Below, piece after piece: positions 17,105 to 25,772 of a stretch of 46,726 bases of DNA. The stretch covers positions 1 through 46,726 of the forward strand of contig SEEV01000066.1 of NCBI GenBank assembly GCA_004211695.1. Reading direction: 5' to 3'. Made by a program: the position numbers and the translations under genes. A model generated the notes under the pieces. The model was not told the DNA's origin. It saw nothing but the letters and a program-made list of their open reading frames with translations, and did not search any database. This DNA is from Rhodococcus sp. (in: high G+C Gram-positive bacteria) (GTDB taxonomy: Bacteria; Actinomycetota; Actinomycetes; Mycobacteriales; Mycobacteriaceae). Positions within the stretch are counted from its first letter, which is position 1, and each line of letters opens with the position of its first letter.

Positions 17105-18325
17105 CTAGTGGACTGGGACGAGATCGCCGAACGCATCGACGATCTCCTGCCGGCGTTGACGCGCCTGTTTGGGCATGTTCCAGCCGAGGACACCGGTGAC
17201 CATCCCCTCGGCGCGATACAGCGCAACGAAGCGCCGAGCCGATACGTCGCCGTCGACGATCTCCACGTGGGCATCGGCCGGGAGCGCTCCGTACACCTGG
17301 ATCTTCGCGTCGAACTGGTCGGTCCAGAAATACGGCACCGGAACGTACGGGCGATCCTCACCGAGAATCACACCGGCGACGGCCGCAGCCTGCTCCGTGG
17401 CGTTCGTCCGGTTCTCCAGACGCATCAGCCCGCCGAGTTGCTCGTGATACCACCGCGCTACGTCGCCGACCGCGTAGATTCCTTCCGCCGCGCGACAACG
17501 GGAATCGCACACCACTCCGTTGTCGAGGCGCAGGCCGCTGTCGGCGAGCCAGTCCGTCGCGGGTGCGGCGCCGATCGCGACTACCACCACGTCGGCAGGA
17601 AGAACTTCCCCGGTGCCCAGCTGCACACCGGTTACTCGGTCGTTCTCACCGGTCAGACCCACCACGCCGGTACCGAGCCGCAGCCGCACACCGCGTTCGC
17701 TGTGCAACTCCGCGAGCAACCCCGACACCAGCGGGCCGACCTGCAACGCCATCGGCGCCGCCTGGGGCCCGGTGATGGTCACATCGACACCCATTACTCT
17801 TGCCGTGGCGGAGATTTCGGAGCCGAGAACGCCCTCACCGACGACCACCAGTCGCGAGCAGTCGAGCAGATCCGTCCGCAGCCTCAGCGCGTCATCGAGT
17901 GTGCGCAGCACATGCACACCGTTCAGGCGAGGTTGCCCGGGTAACCTCCGCGCCCGCACGCCTGTGGCGATCACGATGGCGTCCGCCTGTAGCTCACGGC
18001 CTGACTCCGCACGCACGGTCCGCGTGAGCAGATCCAGCGCGATCGCCGAATCGCCTTGAACGAACTCTGCATTCCACGACGACAGGATCTCCTGAGTCCG
18101 CAGCACGGCCCGGTCCGGCTCCCACGAACCGGACAGCACTTGTTTCGAGAGTGGCGGTCGATCGTACGGTGCGTGCAGCTCCTTGCCGAGCACCGTAATC
18201 CTGCCCGCATATCCTTTGCGGCGCAACGCCTCGACCGTAGACAGGCCGGACGCGGACGCACCCACCACCAGCACCTCGGCCGGGATGGTCACGTCGCCTC
18301 CCGCTACGTCCGAATACTCATCCAC
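17105..18325 (-). CDS. FAD-dependent ferredoxin reductase (putidaredoxin-reductase type)
   Basis: A 406-residue reductase from the GTG at 18325, chosen for its GGGAG ribosome site five bases upstream; the longer frame to 18409 has none. The FAD motif VLVVGASASGLSTVEALRR is N-terminal, APYDRPPLSK follows, the NAD-binding segment LVVVGEGVLGSEISATA is central, and the second FAD motif GIYAVGDVARW is C-terminal. It takes electrons from NADH to the ferredoxin encoded 17 bp downstream. The NAD loop reads GEGVLG instead of the usual GGGFIG, a small deviation. Confidence 0.92.
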   Translation of the reverse strand: MDEYSDVAGGDVTIPAEVLVVGASASGLSTVEALRRKGYAGRITVLGKELHAPYDRPPLSKQVLSGSWEPDRAVLRTQEILSSWNAEFVQGDSAIALDLLTRTVRAESGRELQADAIVIATGVRARRLPGQPRLNGVHVLRTLDDALRLRTDLLDCSRLVVVGEGVLGSEISATARVMGVDVTITGPQAAPMALQVGPLVSGLLAELHSERGVRLRLGTGVVGLTGENDRVTGVQLGTGEVLPADVVVVAIGAAPATDWLADSGLRLDNGVVCDSRCRAAEGIYAVGDVARWYHEQLGGLMRLENRTNATEQAAAVAGVILGEDRPYVPVPYFWTDQFDAKIQVYGALPADAHVEIVDGDVSARRFVALYRAEGMVTGVLGWNMPKQARQRRQEIVDAFGDLVPVH

Positions 18326-18410
18326 GACGACTCCCGTCCGGCATCGTTGTTGTCTGTATGGAAGTTCAACCGAGCCAGGCGTTCTCCGGCGCCTGGACGG
18401 ACGGAGCAAC

Positions 18411-19151
18411 TCAGACGAAGTAGCGTCCGCCGTTGACGCTGAGCGTCTGCCCTGTCACGTATCCGGCTTCCTCGGAGGCCAGGTACGCCACCGCGTGAGC
18501 GATGTCCTGCGGCTGACCTGCGCGCTTCATAGGCATCGTGGCGGCCACCTCGTCTGGATCGATACTTTCGCGCAGCAGCGGCGTATCGACGAATCCGGGC
18601 GGAACGTTGTTGACGGTGATTCCCTTGCCGACGAACTCGACGGCGAGCGCCTTGGTGAGACCGATGACCCCGCCTTTGGACGCTGCATAGTGGGCCAACG
18701 ATGGCGCTCCGGTCTGCGCGGACGACGACGAAATGTTGATGATCCGGCCCCATCCCGCCTCGAGCATGTCGGGCACGATCGCCTGCGAGACCAGGAACGG
18801 CCCCTTCAGATTTACGTGGATCATGCGATCCCAGAGCTCTTCGGTCATATCGGTGAAGGGAACGTAGTTGGTGATCCCGGCGTTGTTGACAAGGATCGTG
18901 ACCGGACCGAGCTCCTCACGCGTCCGGGCGGCCGCCGATGCCACGGCCGTGGCGTCGGCCGCGTCACCAGCGATCGCCACCGCCTTTCCACCTGCCTCGC
19001 GGATCGCGGTGGCCGTCTCTTCCGCACCTGCCGCGTTCAGGTCCCACACGGCGACTGCCGCGCCCCGACCTGCCAGCACCATCGCGATCGAGCGGCCGAT
19101 CCCGCGGCCTCCACCCGTCACGACTGCATTTCTTCCATCCAGTGCCATCAT
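18411..19151 (-). CDS. Short-chain dehydrogenase/reductase
   Basis: A 246-residue SDR from tandem ATGs at 19151, with GGAGGG five bases upstream. The cofactor motif is TGGGRGIG (12-19), NNAG is at 89-92, and the catalytic residues are the serine cluster at 141-144, Tyr155 and Lys159. It opens an operon with ferredoxin reductase, ferredoxin and P450, so it probably oxidises the alcohol made by the P450, or acts on the substrate before it. It closely resembles the SDR at 27859-28614 (both have SSSSAQ, GAP and AHYAASKGG), which suggests a duplicated module. NNVPPGFVDTP carries Pro in place of the usual Ala in the family's NAVAPG. Confidence 0.92.
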   Translation of the reverse strand: MMALDGRNAVVTGGGRGIGRSIAMVLAGRGAAVAVWDLNAAGAEETATAIREAGGKAVAIAGDAADATAVASAAARTREELGPVTILVNNAGITNYVPFTDMTEELWDRMIHVNLKGPFLVSQAIVPDMLEAGWGRIINISSSSAQTGAPSLAHYAASKGGVIGLTKALAVEFVGKGITVNNVPPGFVDTPLLRESIDPDEVAATMPMKRAGQPQDIAHAVAYLASEEAGYVTGQTLSVNGGRYFV

Positions 19152-19758
19152 GGATCCCTCCGTTGAGTGGACGTACACGTTCATTACTCGCCCAGCGCCC
19201 CGCCCGACCTTCGCGAAGCGATCACGCGGGCCGGCGTAATAGATGACCTCGCCGATCGCAAACCCCGGTCAGTCCGTTGATCAGCGCGATCCAGACTTGA
19301 CCCCACGACGCTTCCTCGGCCGCCCGGATCTCCTGCTCGGCACGATTCTTAAGTTATATCGATCGGTCGAACTATCGCCTCGGTCACATTACGTGAGGAG
19401 ATGAGCCCAAGCAATCCCTGATGCCGGCCCGTCACCGGAGAGATGCTCCGGGGAAGGCGGGTTGGTGTTCGTCGTGGTCGGCGCGAGCTCCGACCGGGCT
19501 CGCACGACACAGTTGGTCCAGCGCCAGACAAGAAAGGGCGTGCCACACGTCAGGCAGGCGAAGCGAATGAACGGCGGAGACGAGCGAACTTCGACCGGAC
19601 CGCACGGCCATCTTCCTCATGCGCCGGCGACACAGAGTTTCAGGTACCAATCGGCCTAGGAAACCGGAGTCGAAAGCGACCCATCCGCATCGGCCGCCGG
19701 GCGGCTTGCCACCCCAGCGATTCGACGTGCCGGGAAACGCGGAATAAGCTGCTGAGTC
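19152..19758. other. Gene-free stretch, 600 bp
   Basis: Between the divergent SDR operon and the TetR gene. It must hold both promoters. An AT-rich patch at about 19348-19380 contains CGATCGGTCG, a possible partial operator. No coding frame with a recognisable domain was found. Confidence 0.4.
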
Positions 19759-20451
19759 ATGCCAAGACCACCAGGGCACGGGCCGGGTTACGAGATCAAG
19801 CGCCAAGAGATTATAGACACGTCTGCCGCGCTGTTCGCCAAAAAGGGATATGCGTCCACCGGCATCGCCGAACTCGGAACGGCGACCGGGTTAGCCCGGG
19901 GTGCGCTCTACTACTACATCGGCTCCAAGGAGAACCTGCTCGTCGAGATCCAGAACCGAGTCATGCGCCCCCTGCTGGTGTCCGTACGCCGGATCGCCGC
20001 CCTGGACGTGGACCCGGTACTGCGGCTGCGGATGTTGTCGCAAACGCTGCTGGAGAACATCCTGGCCCGGCTGGATCACGTCTGGGTATACGAGCACGAC
20101 TACCGGAGCCTGAAGGGCGCCAACCGCACGCGACTGCTGCGCCAGCGCCGGGAGTTCGAAAGCCTCGTCGAGGAACTGCTTGTCGAAGCGATGGACGACG
20201 GGTCGTTCCGCAAGCTCGACCCGAGGCTCGCCACGCTGCAGTTTCTCAACATGCACAACCACACGTACCAATGGGTCAAGCCCGGCGGCGACTGGGACGC
20301 GGAGACCCTCTCCCGCGAATATTGCGCGACCCTCATCTCGGGTTTCCGCAACCCCACCTACCACGTCGACGACCTCGAGGACCGCATGCGCGAGTACCTT
20401 GCCCAGCGGCAGACTCCCATACCCGGACTTACGTCACCCGCCAAGAAGTAG
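19759..20451 (+). CDS. TetR-family transcriptional regulator
   Basis: A 230-residue regulator. The helix-turn-helix is IIDTSAALFAKKGYASTGIAEL then ATGLARGALYYYIGSKENLLVEI. The YEHDYRSL and MHNHTYQWV segments in the ligand domain recall the KstR2-like TetR group, which senses CoA thioesters of degradation intermediates; this is a resemblance, not a proof. It is divergent from the P450 operon at 15603-19151 and convergent with the acyl-CoA ligase, so it could respond to the ligase's product. Confidence 0.9.
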   Translation: MPRPPGHGPGYEIKRQEIIDTSAALFAKKGYASTGIAELGTATGLARGALYYYIGSKENLLVEIQNRVMRPLLVSVRRIAALDVDPVLRLRMLSQTLLENILARLDHVWVYEHDYRSLKGANRTRLLRQRREFESLVEELLVEAMDDGSFRKLDPRLATLQFLNMHNHTYQWVKPGGDWDAETLSREYCATLISGFRNPTYHVDDLEDRMREYLAQRQTPIPGLTSPAKK

Positions 20452-20477
20452 TAATCCGGCTCGCACAACCTCGGTGC

Positions 20478-22035
20478 CTACGGATCGTTGGTCATGCGGA
20501 ATCGCCGGACCTTACCCACGCTGGTACGCGGAAGTTCATCGATGAGGTGCCACACACGCGGCCTGGCGGCCGGCGAGAGGTTGACAGAGGCCCATTGCTC
20601 CAACGCTTCCACGTCGGGTGGTGTGGCGCCGTCCCGGGGCACCACGTACGCCACCGGGATCTGGTCGCGGAGCGGGTCCGGTTGCGCGACGACCGCGGCC
20701 TCCAGCACTCCCGGTGCCTGGGCGAGTACGGACTCCACCTCGGTAAGGCTCACATTCTCGCCGGAAACCTTGATGACGTCATCGGCACGGCCGACGAAGC
20801 GGAAAGCACCGGTATCGGGGTCGGCAACGACCAGGTCGCCGGTGTCGAACCAACTCGTCTCGTCGGCGAGGTCGATGAACACACGGTTTGTCGTTTCGGG
20901 ATCGTCGAGGTAGCTGTCGAACAGATCGACACCACGCACCCCCCGCACCCGGAGCTTTCCGACCGTGCCGGGAGGAGTCGGCCGTCCGGTTTCGGGGTTC
21001 ACGACGTCGACCTCACGGCTGCCCAGCGGTTCGCCGATGACGTCATGGCGCAATGGATCGCTGGTGTCTCCGGTCACCGCGGCGACCGTTTCGGTCATGC
21101 CGTAGAGCTGGCGGGGACGGCAACCGACGAGCTCGCCGAATTGTTCGTAATGCTCCCGGCCCAGACTTTGCGCGAACCACAGATGTTCCAGACGCAGCGG
21201 TGGGCGGTCCGGGCCACAACGAGCCAGGATCATGCGGATGGGGGCGGCGAACAAACTGGCATGGGTGGCGCCCAGTTCGTGAGCTTGGTGGACCCACCGC
21301 GAGGCAGAAAACGTGTGGGTCAGCGCAACGCTCGCCCCGGTAGCGATGGCGGGCGCGAAGCAGTAGTACTGGGCGTTGGCGTGGAACAGCGGCAGTGTCA
21401 CCAGCCAGCGGCGCTCGGGGCCGAGCCCGACCGCAGCGGCCATGATCTCGCCGACGGTGCTGTAGTTCTCCTGGGTGAGAACCACGCCTTTGGGCTCGGA
21501 GGTTGTGCCCGATGTGAACATCACTGCGAGCCGATCGGATGGCCCGATGTCGTGCGCGGCGGCGGTGACCGGGTCCCCGGCACCGAAGGGCCCCTCGACA
21601 GCGAAATCTGCGGCGGGTCTCGCTGATCTCGATTATGTGGGGTACTAATCCCTGCGCGCCGTCCCTGAACGTCGCTGCGCGCGCGCCGGCACAAACAGCA
21701 ACGAGAGGCCGGGTTCGCCGGATCTGCCCGGTGATGTCGCGTGCCGTCGAGGCCGGATCGACCGGAACCAGCCACGCGCCGAGACGGGCGGCCGCCAGCC
21801 AGAGGGCCACGAACGCGGGACTGTTTCGGAGGACGACATGTACGGACGTGCCGGGCCGAACACCGTGATGGCGCAGGGTGCCCGCAGTCTTGGCCACGAT
21901 CTGCTCGAATTCCCGGTATGTGTATCCGGTCGTGCCGGTGTCGTCGTGAAACATCAGGAACGGCCGGTGGCCGTGCTCGGCCACGGCGGTCTCCCAGTGA
22001 TCCTGGAAGGTCCGGCGGTGGATCGCACCGGTCAT
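20478..22035 (-). pseudogene. Acyl-CoA synthetase (AMP-forming) with one-base frameshift
   Basis: The N-terminal part reads from the ATG at 22035 (RTFQDHWETAVAEHG…VPHIIEISETR) and the C-terminal part in another frame carries every catalytic motif: MFTSGTTSEPKG, YGMTETVA, DTGD, DVIKVSGENVSLTEVE and the end lysine region RTSVGKVRRFRM. Near 21611-21617, inside a CG-rich run, one extra base separates SETR from ADFAVEGPFG. Removing it gives a continuous 518-residue ligase, the usual length. It would activate a carboxylic acid to its CoA ester. Both halves are otherwise well preserved, so a recent mutation or a sequencing error is likely. Confidence 0.85.
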
Positions 22036-22065
22036 GAGTCGGCTCCCGTCGCCATGGCAACCACC

Positions 22066-22845
22066 TCAGTCCCGGTAGGACGCATCGGCACGGTCCAGCT
22101 TGCGCAGCAGCGATGGCCACTCGCGATCGTTGGAAGTGCTCAGATCCCCCAGCCATTGCCGAACGGTCAGTTCGATCACCTCTTGCGGAGGAACGACCAG
22201 TGGGCGGCCGGCGGATAGGGCGAGTAGCTGGGCCCGAGCGGACTTCTCCAGGTAGAAGGTCTCGGTGAACGCCTGCCCCACGCTGCGGCCGACCGTGACA
22301 GTGCCGTGGTTGCGCAAGATCAGACCGATGTTGTCACCGAGATCAACAATGAACCGTAGCTTCTCGTCCGAACTGAGGGCGATGCCCTCGTAGTCGTGGT
22401 ATCCGAGACGCCCGTGAAAGCGCATCGCGTGCTGGGTCAGCGGCAGCAACCCCTCTCTCAATGTGGACAGCGCCATGCCGGCTTCGGTGTGTAGGTGCAT
22501 CACGCACTGGGCGTCTTCTCGCGCACTGTGGATCGCGCCGTGGATGACGAATCCGGCGGCATTGGGGCGGTAAGGACTGTCGCCGATGACATTGCCGTCG
22601 AGGTCGATCTTGACGAGGTTCGAGGCGGTGATCTCGTCGAATCCGAGTCCGAGCGGGTTGACGAGGAAGTGATGGTCGGGGCCGGGCACGCGCGCTGAGA
22701 TATGGGTGTAGATCAGGTCGTCCCAGCCGAACAGTGCGCACAGGCGGTATGCAGCCGCAAGATCGCGTCGAACGGCGAGTTCCGCGTCCGTGATCGGGCC
22801 GTTGTCCTCCTTTCGGGTGTTGGGCGAGGGGTCGAATGTCAACAC
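22066..22845 (-). CDS. Class II aldolase/adducin-family protein
   Basis: About 259 residues from GTG at 22845. The metal site is visible: HLHTEAG (His-x-His) in the middle and NHGTVTVG later, the third histidine. The family includes fuculose-phosphate aldolase relatives and many catabolic proteins of unknown reaction. The start is uncertain: the frame is open to 23064, the only strong ribosome site (AGGAGG, 22806-22811) points to an ATC at 22794 just before TDAELAVRRDL, where relatives begin. It follows a divergent TetR gene and precedes the acyl-CoA ligase by 30 bp, forming an operon with it. Confidence 0.8.
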   Translation of the reverse strand: MLTFDPSPNTRKEDNGPITDAELAVRRDLAAAYRLCALFGWDDLIYTHISARVPGPDHHFLVNPLGLGFDEITASNLVKIDLDGNVIGDSPYRPNAAGFVIHGAIHSAREDAQCVMHLHTEAGMALSTLREGLLPLTQHAMRFHGRLGYHDYEGIALSSDEKLRFIVDLGDNIGLILRNHGTVTVGRSVGQAFTETFYLEKSARAQLLALSAGRPLVVPPQEVIELTVRQWLGDLSTSNDREWPSLLRKLDRADASYRD

Positions 22846-23100
22846 CCCGGAAACCGGCCGACCGACCGAGACGCGGGCGGTCGCTCCTGCAGCGGGCTGC
22901 GAAAGTCGCATACGCGCAACGGAATACGCGCGCACCGAGCAGAGCGTCAACGTGGCCGCAAACGCGGTTCGCCCTCGTCGATCGACGTGTCCGGCAAGAC
23001 CGCCGACGCCAGGAGAGCAGAAAGTGTTCGAGGCCAAAGGCGTCAAACAGTGATCGAGTCGCACCTGCCGCCTACCGTGGCTGACAGAACTCGACTAGCT

Positions 23101-23115
23101 TGAACTGTACGTTCA
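23101..23115. promoter_or_regulatory. Candidate TetR operator
   Basis: TGAACTGTACGTTCA is a near-perfect inverted repeat 23 bp before the TetR ATG at 23139, in the spacer shared with the aldolase/ligase operon. It fits autoregulation and control of the divergent genes. Confidence 0.6.
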
Positions 23116-23138
23116 GATCATGCAGTGAGGTGCGCCAC

Positions 23139-23747
23139 ATGTCTACTCCGGCACGGACCGGTTCGGCCGAGCACGGGATCCAGCGGCCACGCGCTCGAAG
23201 CGGTCCGCGTGCCGAAGCAGCGATCCTCGACGCGGCCTACGAGCTGCTATTGGAACAGGGGCTGGAGGCCGCGACAGTCGAGGCGATCGCAGCGAAAGCA
23301 GGCGTCAGCAAGGTGACCATCTACAAGTGGTGGCCCAATCGCGCCGCGGTCATCATGTCGGCATTCCTCCGCGAGTCCGGCGATGTACTGCCCTACCCGG
23401 ACGACTTCCAGCTCGATCAGGTCGAGGACCGCCTGCTTCGAATGGCGGATTCGTTCCGCGGCGCCACCGGAACCGTGGTTGCCGCTCTCATCGCCGAGGG
23501 ACAGTTCGACCCAGAGATCGCTCGAGCCTTCCGAGACGGCTATATCAATGCACGGCGACTCCACGGAGTCGAAATCGTGCGCACAGCCATCGAATCAGGC
23601 GAGATCCGCCCGGCCGATCCCGACGTCGTGCTGGACCTGCTGTACGCGCCGCTCTACTTTCGGCTCACCGTCGGACACAAACCACTCGACGACGATGCAG
23701 TTCGGGAGCATGTCCGGCTCGTAATGGCGGCGCTCAGGCCCGAATGA
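23139..23747 (+). CDS. TetR/AcrR-family transcriptional regulator
   Basis: A 202-residue regulator from the ATG at 23139; the extra in-frame codons from 23100 overlap the operator. The DNA-binding unit is AAYELLLEQGLEAATVEAIAAKAGVSKVTIYKWWPNRAAVI, with the YKWW variant common in this subgroup. The C-terminal domain (RDGYINARRLHGVEIVRTAIESGEIRP) matches the common TetR_C ligand domain. It is divergent from the class II aldolase and acyl-CoA ligase, its probable targets. Confidence 0.92.
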   Translation: MSTPARTGSAEHGIQRPRARSGPRAEAAILDAAYELLLEQGLEAATVEAIAAKAGVSKVTIYKWWPNRAAVIMSAFLRESGDVLPYPDDFQLDQVEDRLLRMADSFRGATGTVVAALIAEGQFDPEIARAFRDGYINARRLHGVEIVRTAIESGEIRPADPDVVLDLLYAPLYFRLTVGHKPLDDDAVREHVRLVMAALRPE

Positions 23748-23814
23748 CCGAAGCCGGCGTCATCTCGCACCGGCCATCACACACCCGGGCATGCCACTCG
23801 GCGTGTCCGCAGAC

Positions 23815-23939
23815 GTAAGGTGTCGCGTCGATACATCTGCGGCAGTGAGGCGTTCGGAAACCCCGACGACTTCACCTGTCGGAGCCCGCCGGTCCACGGC
23901 GGCGGTCATCATTGCCCATGGGTCCGGTGGCCCGTACGT
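23815..23939 (-). pseudogene. Fragment of an amidohydrolase-3-family gene
   Basis: On the minus strand the frame reads TYGPPDPWAMMTAAVDRRAP then TGEVVGVSERLTAADVSTRHL. This aligns without gaps with YGPADPWAVITAAVNRRAPT and GEIIGIDECLTAAEALTRYL of the complete amidohydrolase at 42853-44256. Only about 42 residues remain, with no start and nothing downstream. It is a paralogue or relic of a second copy of that gene, 19 kb away. The surrounding 23748-23970 holds nothing else I can identify. Confidence 0.75.
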
Positions 23940-23970
23940 CGTAGTCAGGTGATGTCGCCGACGGTCGTCG

Positions 23971-25602
23971 TCAGACGCTCACGCGGGCTACGGCGGTGAG
24001 CGCGCCACCGAAATCGTGCGTTGCGGACATCTCGTCGAGGAATTCGTGCAGCTTGGCGCGCCCACCCGGGTTGAGCAGGAACTTTCGCACCTTGCCCTCG
24101 ACGTTCGCGCCGTAGTAGTGGCTGTGCTCGGCAGAGAAGATCGAGAGCGGCGCGAGGGTCTCGACCATGGTCATCCAGGCGTCCTGGTGAGCAGCGGTCG
24201 GCTCGAAACGGTCGAACCCGTGTTCACGCGCGTAGATCAACGTGTCCAGAATCCAGTCGACCTGATCCTGCGAGTAGCGGGGGTAGTTACCGCCACCGGC
24301 ACCGTGCGGACCCCCCGGGAAGAAGAAGTTCGGCAGGAGATGCGCACTGAAGCCCGCGAAGTCGGACGGTCCATCAGCCCAATCGACGTGGAGATCGAGG
24401 CCCTCCCGACCCCTCACACCCATTCGTGTGAGGGCACCGGTACCGAAATCGAATCCCGTTGCGTACACGATGATGTCGTAGTCGCGGTGCCGCTCGGTGG
24501 TGTCGATTCCCGTGGCGTCGACTCGGACGATCGGAGTCTCTCGGAGCGCGATGAGCGAGGCGTTCGGCTTGTTGAACGATTCGAAATAGTTCGCGACGAA
24601 AGGCGGACGCTTCGCACCGAAGAGGTGATCCTTCGGGATGAGTCGCTCCGCGGTCATCGGGTCGTCGACGATGGTGCGGATCTTGTCCGCGAGGAACTCG
24701 CAGAACTCGAGATTGACCTCGCGGTTCGTCGTCATGTCGTAGTAGTTCGCCGTGAGCTTCGCGAAACCGGGGCTCTTCCAGATCTTCTCGTAGAAGGCCT
24801 GCCTCTCCTCCGGGGAGTCGTCGGTCGAGAATTTGCCGGCCGGCTCGTGCAGGAATCCGGACGGGCTCGAGGTCAGGATGGCGACGATCTCGTCGAAGTG
24901 GTCGCTGAGCCACTGGTGCCGTTCACCTGCAATCGGGGCGTTGTTCAGCGGAGTCGTCCACGTCGGCGTCCGCTGATAGAGGTCGACTGCTTCGACATCG
25001 TCGACAATCGCCGGAAGGAGCTGCGCGCCGCTCGGCCCGTTGCCGATGATCGCGACGCGCTTGCCGTCGAAGTCGAGCGGAGTGTGCGGCCACGCACCGG
25101 TGTGGTGGGCCTCTCCCCGGAAGTCGTCCAAACCCTCTATCTCAGGGTAGTGCGGGACGGAAAGGCCGCCGGTCGCGGAGATGACCCAGCGTGCACGCAA
25201 CGTGTCTCCCCGGTCTGTAGTCACGACCCACACGTTGCCGGCCTCCTCCCAGAGGGCGGAGACGACTCGCGTGCCGGTTCGAATGTGCCGGCGCAGCCCG
25301 AAGCGATCGACGACGTGGTTGAGGTAGCCCTCGATCTCGGGCTGTGTAGCGAACTCCTCCTTCCAACGCCACTCCTCGAAAAGCTCCTTGGAGAAGATGT
25401 AGCCGTAGGTGTAGCTCTCCGAGTCGAATCGCGCAGCCGGGTAACGGTTCCAGTACCAAACACCGCCGACGCCATCGCCGGCTTCCATCGACAACGCGCT
25501 GAAGCCGGCCTCGATTGCCCGGTAGAGGGCGTAGATGCCGACTACTCCGGCACCGATCACCAACACCTCGACGTCGACATCATCGTCAGAAATATTCGCC
25601 AT
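23971..25602 (-). CDS. Baeyer-Villiger-type flavin monooxygenase
   Basis: A 543-residue flavoprotein from the ATG at 25602 behind GGGAG. The FAD motif is VIGAGVVGIYALY (15-27), the Baeyer-Villiger fingerprint FRGEAHHTGAWP is at 161-172, and the NADPH fold carries GNGPSG (187-192). GVGGVWYWNRYPAARFDSES and VYATGFDFGTG are as in cyclohexanone and steroid monooxygenases. It inserts oxygen next to a ketone to form a lactone or ester, using NADPH. The SDR encoded divergently 170 bp away could supply the ketone. NGPSG differs from the usual GTGATG-like loop but is seen in some family branches. Confidence 0.92.
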   Translation of the reverse strand: MANISDDDVDVEVLVIGAGVVGIYALYRAIEAGFSALSMEAGDGVGGVWYWNRYPAARFDSESYTYGYIFSKELFEEWRWKEEFATQPEIEGYLNHVVDRFGLRRHIRTGTRVVSALWEEAGNVWVVTTDRGDTLRARWVISATGGLSVPHYPEIEGLDDFRGEAHHTGAWPHTPLDFDGKRVAIIGNGPSGAQLLPAIVDDVEAVDLYQRTPTWTTPLNNAPIAGERHQWLSDHFDEIVAILTSSPSGFLHEPAGKFSTDDSPEERQAFYEKIWKSPGFAKLTANYYDMTTNREVNLEFCEFLADKIRTIVDDPMTAERLIPKDHLFGAKRPPFVANYFESFNKPNASLIALRETPIVRVDATGIDTTERHRDYDIIVYATGFDFGTGALTRMGVRGREGLDLHVDWADGPSDFAGFSAHLLPNFFFPGGPHGAGGGNYPRYSQDQVDWILDTLIYAREHGFDRFEPTAAHQDAWMTMVETLAPLSIFSAEHSHYYGANVEGKVRKFLLNPGGRAKLHEFLDEMSATHDFGGALTAVARVSV

Positions 25603-25651
25603 TCGACTTACTCCCACTCGATCTCGGTCCATGTGGCCACTGATCCATAGC

Positions 25652-25667
25652 TAAGCATATCGGCTTA
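25652..25667. promoter_or_regulatory. Inverted repeat in the monooxygenase/SDR divergent promoter
   Basis: TAAGCATATCGGCTTA has 5-bp perfect arms in an AT-rich spacer between the two divergent starts. It is a possible operator; the arms are short. Confidence 0.35.
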
Positions 25668-25772
25668 ATATGTCCAAGAGAATTGTTTCTGTACACCTAC
25701 TTTTGTGCGACAACAGGATTGCACTACATGAGCGCCTATGGTGAAATCTGGAGACGACCACTTCAAGGGAGA

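Noticed and set aside
19443-21626. 727-codon plus-strand frame across the TetR gene and ligase
   Set aside because: It overlaps two real genes in other frames and has no start signal or motif.
24016-25650. 544-codon plus-strand frame opposite the monooxygenase
   Set aside because: Antisense shadow: the minus strand carries all flavin motifs, and the plus-strand product has no recognisable fold.
25670-25690. Further IclR-motif copy in the BVMO/SDR spacer
   Set aside because: TTGTTTCTGTAC agrees with the motif at only about half of the positions, too weak to include.
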